Positions 16,626 through 26,939 of a DNA stretch of 64,000 nucleotides are shown one piece after another. The notes beneath the pieces are model-generated. The model was not told where the DNA came from and did no database searches. It saw only the letters and a list, made by a program, of their open reading frames with translations. How positions within the stretch are numbered: the stretch's first letter is position 1; every line of letters begins with the position of its first letter. Location of the stretch: contig CAWDQE010000024.1 of assembly GCA_963804375.1 (NCBI GenBank), positions 1 through 64,000 on the forward strand, written 5' to 3'. This stretch comes from JANXQG01 sp963804375. Lineage in GTDB: Bacteria > Planctomycetota > Planctomycetia > Pirellulales > Thermoguttaceae. The translations under genes and the position numbers were made by a program.

Positions 16626-17356
16626 TACCTGCGTACGCCCACGGACAGTCAATAAAGCAGCGCGGACAGTTCGGCCCGGGATCCAGGGCACACCCGCAGA
16701 GACCCTGGACCAGACAGGGGGTTGCAACGAGAGCCGCCATAGTTGCGCGGCTAAGGATATCCTGGGAAACTGCTCGCGGTTGTTGAAGGCAGGCCACTTA
16801 AACCGGGGTTACCATGGCCCAAATTTGTTGAATGATCTATTGGCGGCCTGAAGCTGCGCCAAAGAGCGAGTGCTGGTTCAACGCCTGCGGAATCAGGAAT
16901 CGCCAAGCCATATCATGGCCAGCCCTGGGATGTGCCGATCACTGATACGCCATGCCGCCAAGTACATCAATTCTAAATATGACACACCGTCGTCGTAGCC
17001 GCAGAAATCGGCTTCGATCGTCTCCCAACGCAGTAATCTCAGAAGCGTGTATCCAGAATCTGATACGGAAGCATCACGACAGGGTGGTCAGTCTCTCGGA
17101 TGTCGGGGAGGCAGATCGTTTCGTTTGATCGTCTCCGGGTGCGGCCACTTGATCCGCATCTCCGGTTGCTGTAACGGTTTACGTCTCGTATCGCCACTTT
17201 GGCCTTCCGTTTGTCAGCCGTTGTCAGGTGGATGCAGCGACAAGGGCTATTATTGTGAGCAGGTGCCTCGCGCCGCCCTAATGAGCGAGCAGAGGTGTTC
17301 GCGCGAAACACAAGAAAACGCGTGCCATTCACGCCCAATAAGAAAGGACTGGAATT

Positions 17357-18214
17357 ATGAAGCGGCTTCTGCTTCCGTTGATCTTCTTCCTCGTAGTAGG
17401 CCCGATGGGTTGCAACAAGACCGGCACTGCTCCGTCGCCCGTCGGGGAAAGCGTTCGGGAACGCGTTCTCAGAACCGGCAAGATCCGCGTCGCGTGGGCA
17501 GAATACAAGCCGCTTTGCATGCGTGATCCAACTGGAAAACGGGTCGGAATCGGCGTGGAAATCATCGAGGAAATCGGCAAACGCTTGAAACTGGATGTTG
17601 AATGGGGCGAGGAGGTGGGGTGGGGGAATCTATTTGAGGAACTCCGCGCAGACCGGTGCGATATTTTCGGTGTCGGAGTGTGGCAAAGCGCATCGCGGGG
17701 ACGCGAGGGAATCTTCACCGAGCCGTTCTTGTACAACGCGATGAAGGTCTGGGGGCGACCTGGAGAAACGAGGTTCACCCACCTGGCCGATCTCAATAGC
17801 CCCAACGTCGTTATTTCAAAGCAGGATGGGGCAGGCGAAGCCCTCATCGCGAAATCTGACTTTCCCGAAAGCACATCCAAGGCCGGAGAGGTAGCCCAAT
17901 CAGCGCCATGGACGGACGTGCTCATGAACGTCAAGAGTGGCAAGGCAGATGTCACATTTGCTGATCCCAGCGCTGTGCATGCGTTCCTCGAAACTAACCC
18001 CGGGGCCCTTGTGGAACTTTTTCCTGCCGAACCTGTGCGGGTCTTCCCAACGTGCTACGCGATCAAAATGGGAGCATTCGACCTTAAGTCGATGATAGAT
18101 TCTGCCCTTACCGAAATGCAGAACGACGGAACTATTGACAAGATCTTGCGCAAGTACCAACATCACCCCGACAACTTTTATCGGGTCGCGGTTCCCTATC
18201 GCCTGCCGCGCTAG
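17357..18214 (+). CDS. Amino-acid-type ABC transporter substrate-binding lipoprotein
   Basis: 285 residues of the SBP family 3 fold. It has a lipoprotein-like signal (LPLIFFLVVGPMGC, Cys19) and then the canonical start VLRTGKIRVAWAEYKPLC. Further family landmarks are GIGVEIIEEIGKRL, the DIFGVGV block and the C-terminal ALTEMQNDGTIDKILRKY helix. It binds a small solute, probably an amino acid, and delivers it to the permease encoded next. AAAGGA precedes the ATG. It looks intact, unlike its two partner genes. Confidence 0.85.
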   Translation: MKRLLLPLIFFLVVGPMGCNKTGTAPSPVGESVRERVLRTGKIRVAWAEYKPLCMRDPTGKRVGIGVEIIEEIGKRLKLDVEWGEEVGWGNLFEELRADRCDIFGVGVWQSASRGREGIFTEPFLYNAMKVWGRPGETRFTHLADLNSPNVVISKQDGAGEALIAKSDFPESTSKAGEVAQSAPWTDVLMNVKSGKADVTFADPSAVHAFLETNPGALVELFPAEPVRVFPTCYAIKMGAFDLKSMIDSALTEMQNDGTIDKILRKYQHHPDNFYRVAVPYRLPR

Positions 18215-18291
18215 GGCTGAGACGTACCCTTGAACAAGCAGGGATCAGCGCCGAGTCGGCTTTTGTATGGCAACCGCGCCCGGTCAGTATC

Positions 18292-18976
18292 ATGAGCGTT
18301 CTCGACATAATTATCCAGAACCGCAAGGACTTCGGCGACGGCTTGTACGTCACGTTCAAGCTCTGTCTGATTATCTGGCTGGCCGGCCTTTTCCTTGGTA
18401 TTTGCGTGGGTGCAATATCTGCCCGTTTTCCGAGGCTGGTCGGCATACCTGCCCGATTGTTATCCTTTGTTCTCTCTGGTGTGCCAATCATCGTCTTCCT
18501 CTACTGGGCACATTTTCCTTTTCAGGAACTTCTCACTCAGGCGGAGGGGACGATCGTCGTCATCGATCCTTTCCTGACAGCCTCGGTTGTTCTCACCATT
18601 GTCAACACGTTCTGTGTGGCCGACGCGGTTCGCAGCGCATTGATCGACTTTCCCCAACAATACATAACTGCGGCCAAGGTCTGCGGTTTATCCGCAACTG
18701 CGACTGTCTTTAGGATTCAACTTCCAATTATGTGGCGGCAACTGATACCCGTGCTCCTCCCGCTTCAGATCAATATGCTCCAGGCGACGTTGTTCGCTGA
18801 GCTTCATCTCGGTCGGAGAGATATTTCGCGCCGCTCAGCGGGTTAATTCCGACATCCACAAGCCGGTCGAAATCTATACGGCACTTGGCGTCTTCTTGCT
18901 TGCAATATGTTTGCCGGTCAACGCCCTCGCGATCTGGCTTCGCGCACGGTACACACGCGATTCATCCGAGGTCTGA
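18292..18976 (+). pseudogene. ABC transporter permease (HisM type), one frameshift
   Basis: The first ~168 codons encode a polar amino-acid permease with three to four membrane helices and the EAA-type loop (ITAAKVCGLSATATVFRIQLP). Near 18800 the frame shifts by one base. The next frame resumes with SVGEIFRAAQRVNSDIHKPVE and ends EIYTALGVFLLAICLPVNAL at 18976, exactly the expected last part of the family. Removing one G at the GCTGAGCTTC position restores a full-length protein. It is either a recent pseudogene or a sequence error. Confidence 0.8.
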
Positions 18977-18977
18977 T

Positions 18978-19716
18978 ATGCTACGGGCGGAATCCCTAAC
19001 GAAGAAGTACGGCGGCCGCGCGGTCGTGGATAACGCAACCATTGAGTTGCAGGAAGGCAGTATTACCGCGCTGATAGGGCCGAGCGGCAGCGGAAAGAGC
19101 ACATTGGTTCGGATGCTGAGCACTTGTCGAGGAACCGAATTCAGGCATGATCGAGATCGATCTGCAACAACACGTCTTTCCGAACCGTATCACGCGCCAG
19201 CCACGCCCTTGGCCAAAGGTGACCGTAGTTTTTCAACAGCACTTTCTCTGGCCCCACCTCTCGCTACGGAAAAATATGCTTCTCCCGTGCAGGCGACCGC
19301 GTTTTGGGGACTTGCGCCGACTTCTCGGCCTTGTCGAGCGGTTCGAGATGCGGGAGTGCTTGGATCGATTTCCAAATCAAGTCAGCATGGGACAACGGCA
19401 ACGGGCGGCCCTGATCCGCGCTCTAATGCTGAAGCCGAAGTACCTTTTGATGGACGAAATTACTTCATCGCTCGATGTTGAGCAAGCAGGTCAGATTCTC
19501 AAGTTCTTTATCGAAATTTGGGACAGGACGTTTGCGACATTGATCGTCACCCACCACCTGGGCTTCGCACGAAACATTCTTCGCACGAGCGGCGAATCAC
19601 GCATCGCCTTCATGAGCGACGGAAGAATCGTCGAGCAAGGCGGCTGCGATATTCTGGATCAGCCGACGACTACGCGAATGAAAGCATTCGTTGAAGCAGG
19701 CAAGAACCTTGAGTGA
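18978..19716 (+). pseudogene. ABC transporter ATP-binding protein, one frameshift
   Basis: Starts at ATG 18978, 1 bp after the permease end. Walker A is GPSGSGKST. The frame breaks near 19118 and resumes in another frame (LVEEPNSGMIEIDLQQHVFP). The Q-loop (VVFQQHFLWP), a variant signature VSMGQRQRAAL in place of LSGGQ, Walker B (YLLMDEITSSLD) and the H-loop (VTHHLGFA) follow. The family is polar amino-acid importers. A one-base change reconstitutes the gene. Confidence 0.8.
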
Positions 19717-19731
19717 GAATAACTGATTTAT

Positions 19732-20604
19732 ATGGACAATTATTTTTACGCAGAAGACGACGCCGAGATCTATGACGATACTGCCGAGCTTACTCAACCG
19801 GAGTACCTGGCAATTCACAATGTGACGGCGCAATTGGTTCACCGCGGGTTCGCGGCGTCGCGTCGCGGATCGGGCGGAGTCCAATCGACGCCCCCGAATT
19901 CGACGGATGGCCCTCTGGTCCTCGACGTAGGATGCGGCACGGGCATGGAGGCGCTGGCCCTCTTGCGATTATGTCCAAACACGACGATCGTTGCGTTCGA
20001 TAAATCGGAAAAGATGCTGGGCATTTTCCGGCGGAAACTGCATGAGCGGTTAAATGACGGCGTGAGCCGCGTGAAGACCGTCGTTGGCGATATTCTGGAT
20101 GTTCGGTGGACTTCCGAGGCGTTGCGAGGACTCGTACCTGATGGCCGGCCGTTCGACGCGGTCATAAGCGCATTTCTCATTCACCATTTCTCTCTTAAGC
20201 AAAGAGGCGATCTGTACAGCCGGACCTTCAGAGTTCTCAATGCCGGAGGCGTGTTTGTCAACGCCGATTTGTTCGATTTCCAATCGCCAACGCTGTCTCA
20301 ATATGCAGAAGAGATCGGCGAAGACTGGGTTTCTCAGCAGCTTTCAAGCAATGCCGATTCACCATATCAGCCCGTCGTACAACGCCTATCGGCAGACGTG
20401 GGGAACCTCCGCGCCAGGTGGCTGAAGCATCTTCGCGAAGAGAACATCCCTGCGCCAATTGAGCCAACCGAGGCCACCGTGGCAGCGGCAGTGCGGAGCA
20501 ATGGAACTCCCAGCAACAGCCAAATGCTGCTTGATGCGGGATTCGTTGAAGTGGGGTGCCCCTACCGATTCTGGCAGGCGGGCGTCTTGTGGGCGAAAAA
20601 GTAG
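19732..20604 (+). CDS. Class I SAM-dependent methyltransferase
   Basis: 290 residues. Motif I is LVLDVGCGTGMEAL (~residues 62-75), motif II has the acidic AFDKSEKM, and a GDILDV and AVISAFLIHHF follow as motifs III-IV. The N-terminus (YFYAEDDAEIYDD) is typical of small-molecule methyltransferases. It follows the ABC importer by 15 bp, so it probably belongs to that operon and may act on the imported compound. The substrate cannot be told from the sequence. Confidence 0.8.
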   Translation: MDNYFYAEDDAEIYDDTAELTQPEYLAIHNVTAQLVHRGFAASRRGSGGVQSTPPNSTDGPLVLDVGCGTGMEALALLRLCPNTTIVAFDKSEKMLGIFRRKLHERLNDGVSRVKTVVGDILDVRWTSEALRGLVPDGRPFDAVISAFLIHHFSLKQRGDLYSRTFRVLNAGGVFVNADLFDFQSPTLSQYAEEIGEDWVSQQLSSNADSPYQPVVQRLSADVGNLRARWLKHLREENIPAPIEPTEATVAAAVRSNGTPSNSQMLLDAGFVEVGCPYRFWQAGVLWAKK

Positions 20605-20639
20605 CCGTTACTCAATGTTACCGACGAACACGAGCGATA

Positions 20640-20662
20640 GCAGTTGGCAAGGTTACGATGAA
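20640..20662 (+). repeat. Single copy of the GCAGTTGGCAAGG repeat
   Basis: 22 of 23 bases match the right arm of the inverted repeat at 32008-32030 (GCAGTTGGCAAGGTTACGAT, then G instead of C). The GCGAT just before it and AAGGCAT just after it are also shared. Confidence 0.8.
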
Positions 20663-20874
20663 GGCATTCAGCACATTCCCTTGCTTGCCCAGACTGCCAG
20701 CTCGACCCAAAATCCAACATTTCCAGAGATTTCGAGGGTCGGCTCTATTGCAGGGTTGGTCATTGACGCTCTAAAATTCGCTCTTTGTGCTGAAGGTTCA
20801 GAAAAACCCATGACTGAACGGTTCCAAGTGCGGGGGTGGCGGCAGATACGGCACCTCAGGCGGGGTTATGTCCC

Positions 20875-23280
20875 ATGGATAGTACGGCAGGATGCGCCGG
20901 AGGAAATGCTGCGATCAGTCGCTCCGCGCTTCGTTGGGACCCTCGCACTGTGGCCGAGTTCACGGGGATCGAGCAGAACCTGCTTCGGCGAGTCTGGCCA
21001 CCCGAGGCGCTTTCCGACCCTACGCTACAGACCATCAGGGACGAGTTTAGACGATGCCTTGAATCCCCTTCTTGCGAGGATTTCCTGCGCACCGTTCTCG
21101 GGGTGTACGTTGCTGGCTTCATTTTCATTGACCCGGTGACCAACGAGATTGATCCCCTCCTCTACTCAAAGAGTATCGACGAAGAATCTGTCGCCTTCAT
21201 GACTCCCTATGTTTGGGCTCACGGCCGAGAGGCCGCCTCGGATGCAGGTGTTGTCGATGGGATGTTCAGAATATGGCGAACCCGGGAATCGATCAAGAAA
21301 AGCGACTATGGGTGGCAAGAACGGTGCCGGCCCGAGTATCTCAGCCGACTCCCGCTGACCGCCGAAGACGACAAAGAAACTCACTGGCTGGGCAACACAA
21401 TTCGCCGGTACTTCCACTGCCATTATGTGCCCCTCGGAGAGACTAAGTTCTTTCTCTATTCTTGGCGGCTCTTACTGCGATGCGCCCAGCTAGCCAATTG
21501 GGACTGGGATTCGAGGTTTTCCGACGGAAGAAATCATAGACCAAAGATCGGGGCCAGCTATGGGCCAGTTGGCACGATCTGGGACAGACGTTCATGGGAA
21601 ACGAATCGCGACACGCGCGAACACGATTGGGCGCGATTCTGCCATCCCGGTCAGGATTCAGATCAACCTGAGATCGACCGGACGGGCAAAGACGGTGGTG
21701 TCCGTACGCACTTCCTCGACGTTGCACACAAGAATGTTGAGGTCGCAGACAATGGTCACGTTTGGACAAAGGAGTGGCTCTCCCTAAATCTGGTCGAAGA
21801 GATGGATGGAGGTGTTTTTCGTGTCAAACGAGGTCTCTTGGCCATGCTGCGCTTTGCATCTCTGGGGATTTGTCCTGCGGGAGACGACGGTTCTTGCCAG
21901 GCTCTGGCAGAAGCGATTGCGACACTGAGTCGGACCATCGCGCAAGTTCAGGTGCATGTCAATGGTGTGTTGGGTTCTTCCGCCCTTTGCGAACTCGACG
22001 AATGCCTGCAGCAAGTTGTCGAAAGTTGGCTCGCTAACTCAGGCCAGGCGCCGACGATGGCGGAAGCTCTCGAGAACCTCCACCGCCAACTCCGGTTTCC
22101 ATTGTTACCGTACTACTACTGGACTGCGTTGGATACGCCGCCGGATGACGCTTGGGAAACCGATAAGACGCACTTGGTCGTGCCGGTTTGGGAAGAGCCC
22201 GACGGAGTCATTGTCGTGCCATTGGATGAGGATGGTCGGAAAGAGCGCACGCCCGTAGTTGGTGTGGCTGTGGTTGGAGTGCGCCCGATCGATGAAATTG
22301 ACTGGACCTTGTCTGAAAATGATTGCGGTCTCTCGTCTAAATCGGAAAGCCTCGCACTGCACCAGATCCCGTTTGCGAGATTCGCGCGGCTTCAGTTGAT
22401 CGTCGAATACCTACGCTTGTTGGCGCGGATTCCGGCCTCATGTCGCTACTACCGGCGGAAGTTTGAGTCCGAAAAGGCGAGGGCCGCCCAACTCCGAGCA
22501 ATCGCCAGTGCCATCCATGGTACAACGACGGCTGTCCGCGGCATCCATACACTCGAACTATGCAAGCTCCTCTTCACCCAGGCCCCCCCAGTTGGTGTTT
22601 CCGACTTCCGGTTCCCTGTAAGCACCGATAGCCTCACCAGAGTTGAAGCAATCATCGATCAAGTCCGTGTTTCAATCCTCAGCGAGGACATGGCACTTGC
22701 TTTTGTCTCTCTTCACGAAATGCTGATGACTCAAACCTTCATCCGCAATAAATTCCTGGGAGAGACTGCGTACCCTCTTCGTGAGATTCTTTCCGTTGCG
22801 CGGGAAATGGTCAATTATTCGATCCAAGGTCAGCGCTCCTATTATCCGGTTACGTTGGTGCCAGATCCCGACAGTGACGATGGATGGATCGCGCCCGCTG
22901 GCTATATCGCCGATCGTATCGTTCGGGGAATCGTGTGCGAAATCCTGCGTAACGGATCGCGCTGGGGCCGCGTGGAGGAAGGCGTTGTAATCGTGCGGTG
23001 CAAGATGATTCCAAGGGAGTCTGGTGGTGTTGAGTGCGTTTTTTCAAACCACATGCGAGAGCCAGACCCAATCGAACAGGAAAACTCCGTGGACGGGTTC
23101 CTGCTGCGGCTGCGTGACGCTCTTATCGGGAACCCGGGCTTGTCATTGAATTTCAAACCAACGGCAGGTATATTCGAGAGTAGACTTGGTTTGGGAGTTC
23201 TGAATTGCGAGATAGGCGAGAAAGTCACCGAGTCGCGGATGCCCACCCCGAGTGCCAAGGCAACTAGAGGTCGATCATGA
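20875..23280 (+). CDS. Large protein with a divergent histidine-kinase-like C-terminus
   Basis: About 801 residues from ATG 20875 (GTG 20836 is possible). The N-terminal ~500 residues are unrecognised. The C-terminal third resembles a sensor kinase. A helix with ASAIHGTTTAVRGI (His near 548) stands where a phospho-acceptor helix would be. CEILRNGSRWG (Asn near 693) looks like the N-box of a GHKL ATPase, and GLGVLNC (~772) like the G2 box. The D-x-G-x-G box is not evident, so kinase activity is doubtful. It overlaps the next gene by an ATGA, so the two are translationally coupled. The N-terminal region could be a sensory or effector module. Confidence 0.6.
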   Translation: MDSTAGCAGGNAAISRSALRWDPRTVAEFTGIEQNLLRRVWPPEALSDPTLQTIRDEFRRCLESPSCEDFLRTVLGVYVAGFIFIDPVTNEIDPLLYSKSIDEESVAFMTPYVWAHGREAASDAGVVDGMFRIWRTRESIKKSDYGWQERCRPEYLSRLPLTAEDDKETHWLGNTIRRYFHCHYVPLGETKFFLYSWRLLLRCAQLANWDWDSRFSDGRNHRPKIGASYGPVGTIWDRRSWETNRDTREHDWARFCHPGQDSDQPEIDRTGKDGGVRTHFLDVAHKNVEVADNGHVWTKEWLSLNLVEEMDGGVFRVKRGLLAMLRFASLGICPAGDDGSCQALAEAIATLSRTIAQVQVHVNGVLGSSALCELDECLQQVVESWLANSGQAPTMAEALENLHRQLRFPLLPYYYWTALDTPPDDAWETDKTHLVVPVWEEPDGVIVVPLDEDGRKERTPVVGVAVVGVRPIDEIDWTLSENDCGLSSKSESLALHQIPFARFARLQLIVEYLRLLARIPASCRYYRRKFESEKARAAQLRAIASAIHGTTTAVRGIHTLELCKLLFTQAPPVGVSDFRFPVSTDSLTRVEAIIDQVRVSILSEDMALAFVSLHEMLMTQTFIRNKFLGETAYPLREILSVAREMVNYSIQGQRSYYPVTLVPDPDSDDGWIAPAGYIADRIVRGIVCEILRNGSRWGRVEEGVVIVRCKMIPRESGGVECVFSNHMREPDPIEQENSVDGFLLRLRDALIGNPGLSLNFKPTAGIFESRLGLGVLNCEIGEKVTESRMPTPSAKATRGRS

Positions 23281-24692
23281 CGCAAGATACTGATTGCCTG
23301 GGCCTTCATTGGGGAGGAAACACCGAATTGCGACCTGGTGATGGCCGCCTCAAGGTCTTGGTGATCGAGGATTTGCCTGACGTAGTGCTCCCACGTAGTG
23401 CCATCGATTATCAAGAGTGGTTCTCAATTATCGTTGTCAAGGATCCGTGCGAACTCAAGACGTTGTTAGACCAGAGCCTTGAAAAGGCAGCGTTATTCGT
23501 AGGTGGCTGCTACGATCTTCCTGGCCTACCTTGCGATATTGTTATCGCCGACTTCAAATTGTGTGACGCACGCGATGAGACTCCGCCTTGTAAATCACCG
23601 AGGCACGAGGAACTCGGAGTACATGCGCCTTCCGCGGGATTTCTCATGGCGATTCTTACTTCGCTATGGTGGAAGGATCACCCCCAGTGCATTATCCCCT
23701 GGACCGCTTTCGAGAAGGAGTTTGGACAGATTTGGAAACTTTGTCGGCAGTTCTATCCAGAAACTATTGTTCAGGTTGAATGGAAGCAGGCGATCGCCAA
23801 GACGAATAAGTCCTTTTCGGAAGTGTTCAAATACGCGGTCGAACAATATCGTGGCGCCCTTGAGATCGCTTTGCTGGGGGACACCGTTCATGTGCCGCTT
23901 GAAGAATACGAGAATTTGACCAGATTGTTAGACGCCAACCCCGATGCGTTGCGTCCGACAGAGCGGCTCTGTCTGGTAGGCGAATACGGCCGGCGCCCCG
24001 TCCTGTTGGGTGCCCTCTTCTATGATAAGCTGACGAACCGTGGCAATATCCCTGCGACTGCGGTTTGCGAGTGGTGGAGTAAACTACGTGTTGAGAATCC
24101 GACGCAGCGGGAGGCTGAGAGGCTGGCTCGCAAATACTGGGAAATGCGAGAGGGTGCATACAATGAATGGCGATATCTGTTCGGGCGCGAGCTCGCTGAA
24201 TACGCACAATCTTTGCCTGGCGGGAAACCTAGTTCGCTTTTGTCAGATCTTTCGGCGGCCATGTCAGTCGACATCGCGGCCGCTGTGGCTGATCCCAGGA
24301 GTCTGATGCCACCAAACCACATGCGAGCGAAGCCGCTTACAAGTCTGGACGAGTCGCCTGAGATCCTTCGGCTCGCTGTGCTGCTCCTTTGTGTTTCCGC
24401 TGAACAGTATCAGCGCAAGGCGGTTGGGGGGGCGCGTATTATAAAAGACTCGCCCAGCCTCGGAAAGGTCGTGACGGTCAAGTGGTTGCGGCATGCTTTC
24501 GACTGGATGACCGACGAGGACTTTAAGCGGTACTTGGAGGAGATTCGCGCGAAGAAATTGATGATCGGAGAATCGGAATACGTGCTTCTTGCGGAGTCAC
24601 ACCTTTGCCAAGATGATGACGTTCTATCGCGCAATCGACCCGTTGCCGGTCACGTTGCTCACGTTCGAGCAGAAGGATTGGCGCGACAATAA
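23277..24692 (+). CDS. Receiver-domain-like protein, 471 aa
   Basis: Starts at ATG 23277, overlapping the preceding stop (ATGA). Residues ~24-130 look like a response-regulator receiver. LKVLVIEDLPD gives the acidic pair, and DIVIADFKL provides a phospho-acceptor Asp near 91 at the end of a beta strand. There is an unusual ~30-residue insertion (ARDETPPCKSPRHEELG) after it. The remaining ~340 residues are helical and unrecognised; there is no known output domain. The last ~30 residues may be out of frame, since the +1 frame overlaps with protein-like sequence from 24613. Likely partner of the histidine-kinase-like protein. Confidence 0.6.
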   Translation: MTQDTDCLGLHWGGNTELRPGDGRLKVLVIEDLPDVVLPRSAIDYQEWFSIIVVKDPCELKTLLDQSLEKAALFVGGCYDLPGLPCDIVIADFKLCDARDETPPCKSPRHEELGVHAPSAGFLMAILTSLWWKDHPQCIIPWTAFEKEFGQIWKLCRQFYPETIVQVEWKQAIAKTNKSFSEVFKYAVEQYRGALEIALLGDTVHVPLEEYENLTRLLDANPDALRPTERLCLVGEYGRRPVLLGALFYDKLTNRGNIPATAVCEWWSKLRVENPTQREAERLARKYWEMREGAYNEWRYLFGRELAEYAQSLPGGKPSSLLSDLSAAMSVDIAAAVADPRSLMPPNHMRAKPLTSLDESPEILRLAVLLLCVSAEQYQRKAVGGARIIKDSPSLGKVVTVKWLRHAFDWMTDEDFKRYLEEIRAKKLMIGESEYVLLAESHLCQDDDVLSRNRPVAGHVAHVRAEGLARQ

Positions 24693-25225
24693 GCCAACCT
24701 GGAAAACAGATTCTACCCAGATTTACAATGCCCTAAAACGCCTTGGAACTTCGCTCAGCCAGTGGCTGGGGCGACCTAAGTCTCGACATCAATGATGTGC
24801 GTTACGGTCGGCCGTTTGATGAGTTCACAGACCTGCTTGTAGCGGTCGGGCATGGGGAAAAACGAAGCTTTGACGGTGCGTGGGACGAACCGGGCGGGCG
24901 CGAGCGTTTCATTGGCGAAGTAGTTTCATGGGGAGAAGCAGCGGAGGAAGTCCAGGGCGGAAAGACAAGAGCGTTTTCATCACTACGCCTCCGAGTGGGC
25001 GATCGAGACATCGATATTGACAGCCTCCCGCTGAAGGATCAAAAGCTTACTGAGGGAGCGATTACGCTCGTCGAAGCGGCCATTCGAAGAGCTTTCTGCC
25101 GCCATTCACGGCTCACGCACGCCCATGGGCTGCGGCCGGGTGAGGGCAGAATCCTCCGCAACTACGCGATGGACATCGGCTTCGCCAAGGACGATTGGCC
25201 GCCGTGGCTGAGACGCAGCCGCTGA
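24613..25225 (+). pseudogene. Third gene of the kinase-like operon, frameshifted
   Basis: From ATG 24613 a frame encodes MMTFYRAIDPLPVTLLTF and NALKRLGTSLS, then stops. An adjacent frame continues with GWGDLSLDINDVRYGRPFDE to the stop at 25225 (LTHAHGLRPGEGRILRNYA near the end). Together they give a ~200-residue protein with one frameshift near 24760. Alternatively the first part is the true C-terminus of the receiver-like protein. No family recognised. Confidence 0.5.
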
Positions 25226-25401
25226 ATGCCGATCGATCCACAAGGCCCGCCGGTATTGACAAATCTCAACGGCGAATACGGTAGTCTCGACACGGCGGTT
25301 CGATATACGCCCATGGGAAACGTGAGTCCCCGCACTGTCGTGTTACTGCATCCACGGCGCTGTGGGGCACCATTACAGAGACTTAGCGCATTGCGAGTAC
25401 G

Positions 25402-25962
25402 TTATGTCATGTTCTGCCCATAGAAATGCTCCAGCGTCGAGATCACGTACTGCTTGACCTTCGCGCTGGAGATGTCCGCAACCATCACATCGTCGGGAAG
25501 CCATACGTCGTGTTGTCCGGAGCGATGCCTTACGACGCCGCTCGTAGCGTCCGAACCGTTGATCCGAAGATAGTCCAGCCGCTCCAAAACAGCCGGGTTG
25601 CTCTTCTGAAGCCGCTCGAAATCCTCGGTGCCCGGATACGGCTTGAACTGGAAGAGCGAGAGCTTTGTCATCCCGGCGTTTTTCAGCCGGTAGATCAGGT
25701 CTCGTGTCTCCCGAATCTGCGATTCCGTTTCTCCGGGGAACCCCATGATGAAGAACCCCTTCATCTGGATTCCAAATCGCGCCAGTTTGCGAGCCGCGTC
25801 GATCACTTGCGGGACGGTGACCATCTTGTGGATGCGCTTCAACATCTCGTCGCTGCCCGATTCGATGCCGACGGCGACCTTCCAGCAGCCCGATTCGACC
25901 ATCAGGTCCATGATCTCATCCGAAAAGGCGGAATTCAAGAGGGTGGAGACGCGGGTCATGCC
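25402..25962 (-). pseudogene. B12-dependent-type radical SAM protein, C-terminal fragment
   Basis: The frame encodes the second half of a radical SAM TIM barrel: DLMVESGCWKVAVGIESGSD, then MKGFFIMGFPGETESQIRET, then FKPYPGTEDFERL. The CxxxCxxC cluster motif and the B12-binding part are missing. Homology stops near 25960, where a serine-recombinase fragment on the other strand begins. The open frame running on to 26334 is only the antisense of that recombinase. Confidence 0.8.
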
Positions 25963-26490
25963 GTGCCAGATGACGGCCTGCTTTTCTACAAGGTGGACCG
26001 GGCCGCCCGCAACCTCTTCGATTATGTCGAACTCGAACGGCTGGAGTCGGAATACGACTTGCCGTTCATTTCCGTTTCCCAGCCGACCGAAAACACGCCC
26101 GCCGGCCGCATGATGCGGCGGACGCTGGCGAACATGGCCAGCTTCTACACCGAACAGCAATCGGTCGATGTCCGCGAGGGGCTGGCCCGCCGCGTGCAGG
26201 AGGGCTGGTTCATCTCGCGCGGCCCCTACGGCTACCGCAACGTCCGCATCGACGGTCGAGGCGTGGTCGAGATTGATCCCATCCTGGCCGAGAACGTGAA
26301 ACGCATCTTCTACCTCTTCGCGTATGAAAATCACACGCTCGATACGCTGATTGAAAAGCTGGCGGCTGAAGGCCGGCAGTTCCGCCCTTCAACCCCGAAG
26401 TTCCCGCGAAGCACGGTTCACGCTATCCTGAAGGATCGGGCCTATATCGGCGAAATCCTTCACAAGGGGCAGTGGTATCCATCTGCGCCT
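25963..26490 (+). pseudogene. Large serine recombinase, internal fragment
   Basis: The frame begins in the resolvase domain (FYKVDRAARNLFDYVELERL, then QPTENTPAGRMMRRTLANMA) and runs through the recombinase domain (GPYGYRNVRIDGRG...STVHAILKDRAYIGEILHKG). The catalytic serine N-terminus is missing and the C-terminus stops at an abrupt junction near 26490. In-frame sequence to 26538 is foreign. Confidence 0.8.
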
Positions 26491-26935
26491 TCTTCAATTC
26501 AAGAGCAAGCAAATACGTTCGGAAGGAATGGTTGGTAATGAGATGGAGATGGGCAGAAATGAAGTCGAACACCTCTTGATCATGGAACCACAATGCTGCT
26601 TGCCGGTGAATTTCAATTGGGGGTGGATCAAAGACTAGCATGTGGCCCCGATCTTCCAACGCAGCAACGTCCGCATTCATCGTCGACCACCGATTAGCGA
26701 TGATGGCGACTGGACTCGATGTCGTGAATGTTCTCGGGATCCCTCGTCGATCCAGATACTGAGGATCGGAGTACCAGCCCAGCAAACGCGAGGATTCAGA
26801 CTGGCATAGCTGCTTGAGTAGCCGAATCCCATTGGCGTCCCGGTACAGCGCATCAACATCATCGAGAACGATCGGCTGATCCTGGTGCATGAACGCGGCG
26901 CAGTACACTCCGAACGCGGTCGCGTTTCCATCAAC
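26491..26935 (-). pseudogene. AAA-type ATPase fragment (planctomycete family)
   Basis: The minus frame reads FGVYCAAFMHQDQPIVLDDV DALYRD, a Walker B-like strand with acidic residues, then NGIRLLKQLCQ, SSPVAIIANRW and ALEDRGHMLVFDPP with an arginine-finger-like Arg. Walker A is missing because the fragment starts at a junction near 26937. The C-terminus ends at the junction with the recombinase fragment. This is a recurrent hypothetical ATPase of planctomycetes, from memory. Confidence 0.65.
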
Positions 26936-26939
26936 CCAA

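Noticed and set aside
25426..25960. First half of a 370-codon plus-strand frame
   Set aside because: Antisense of the radical SAM fragment. Only the part after ~25963 encodes recombinase.
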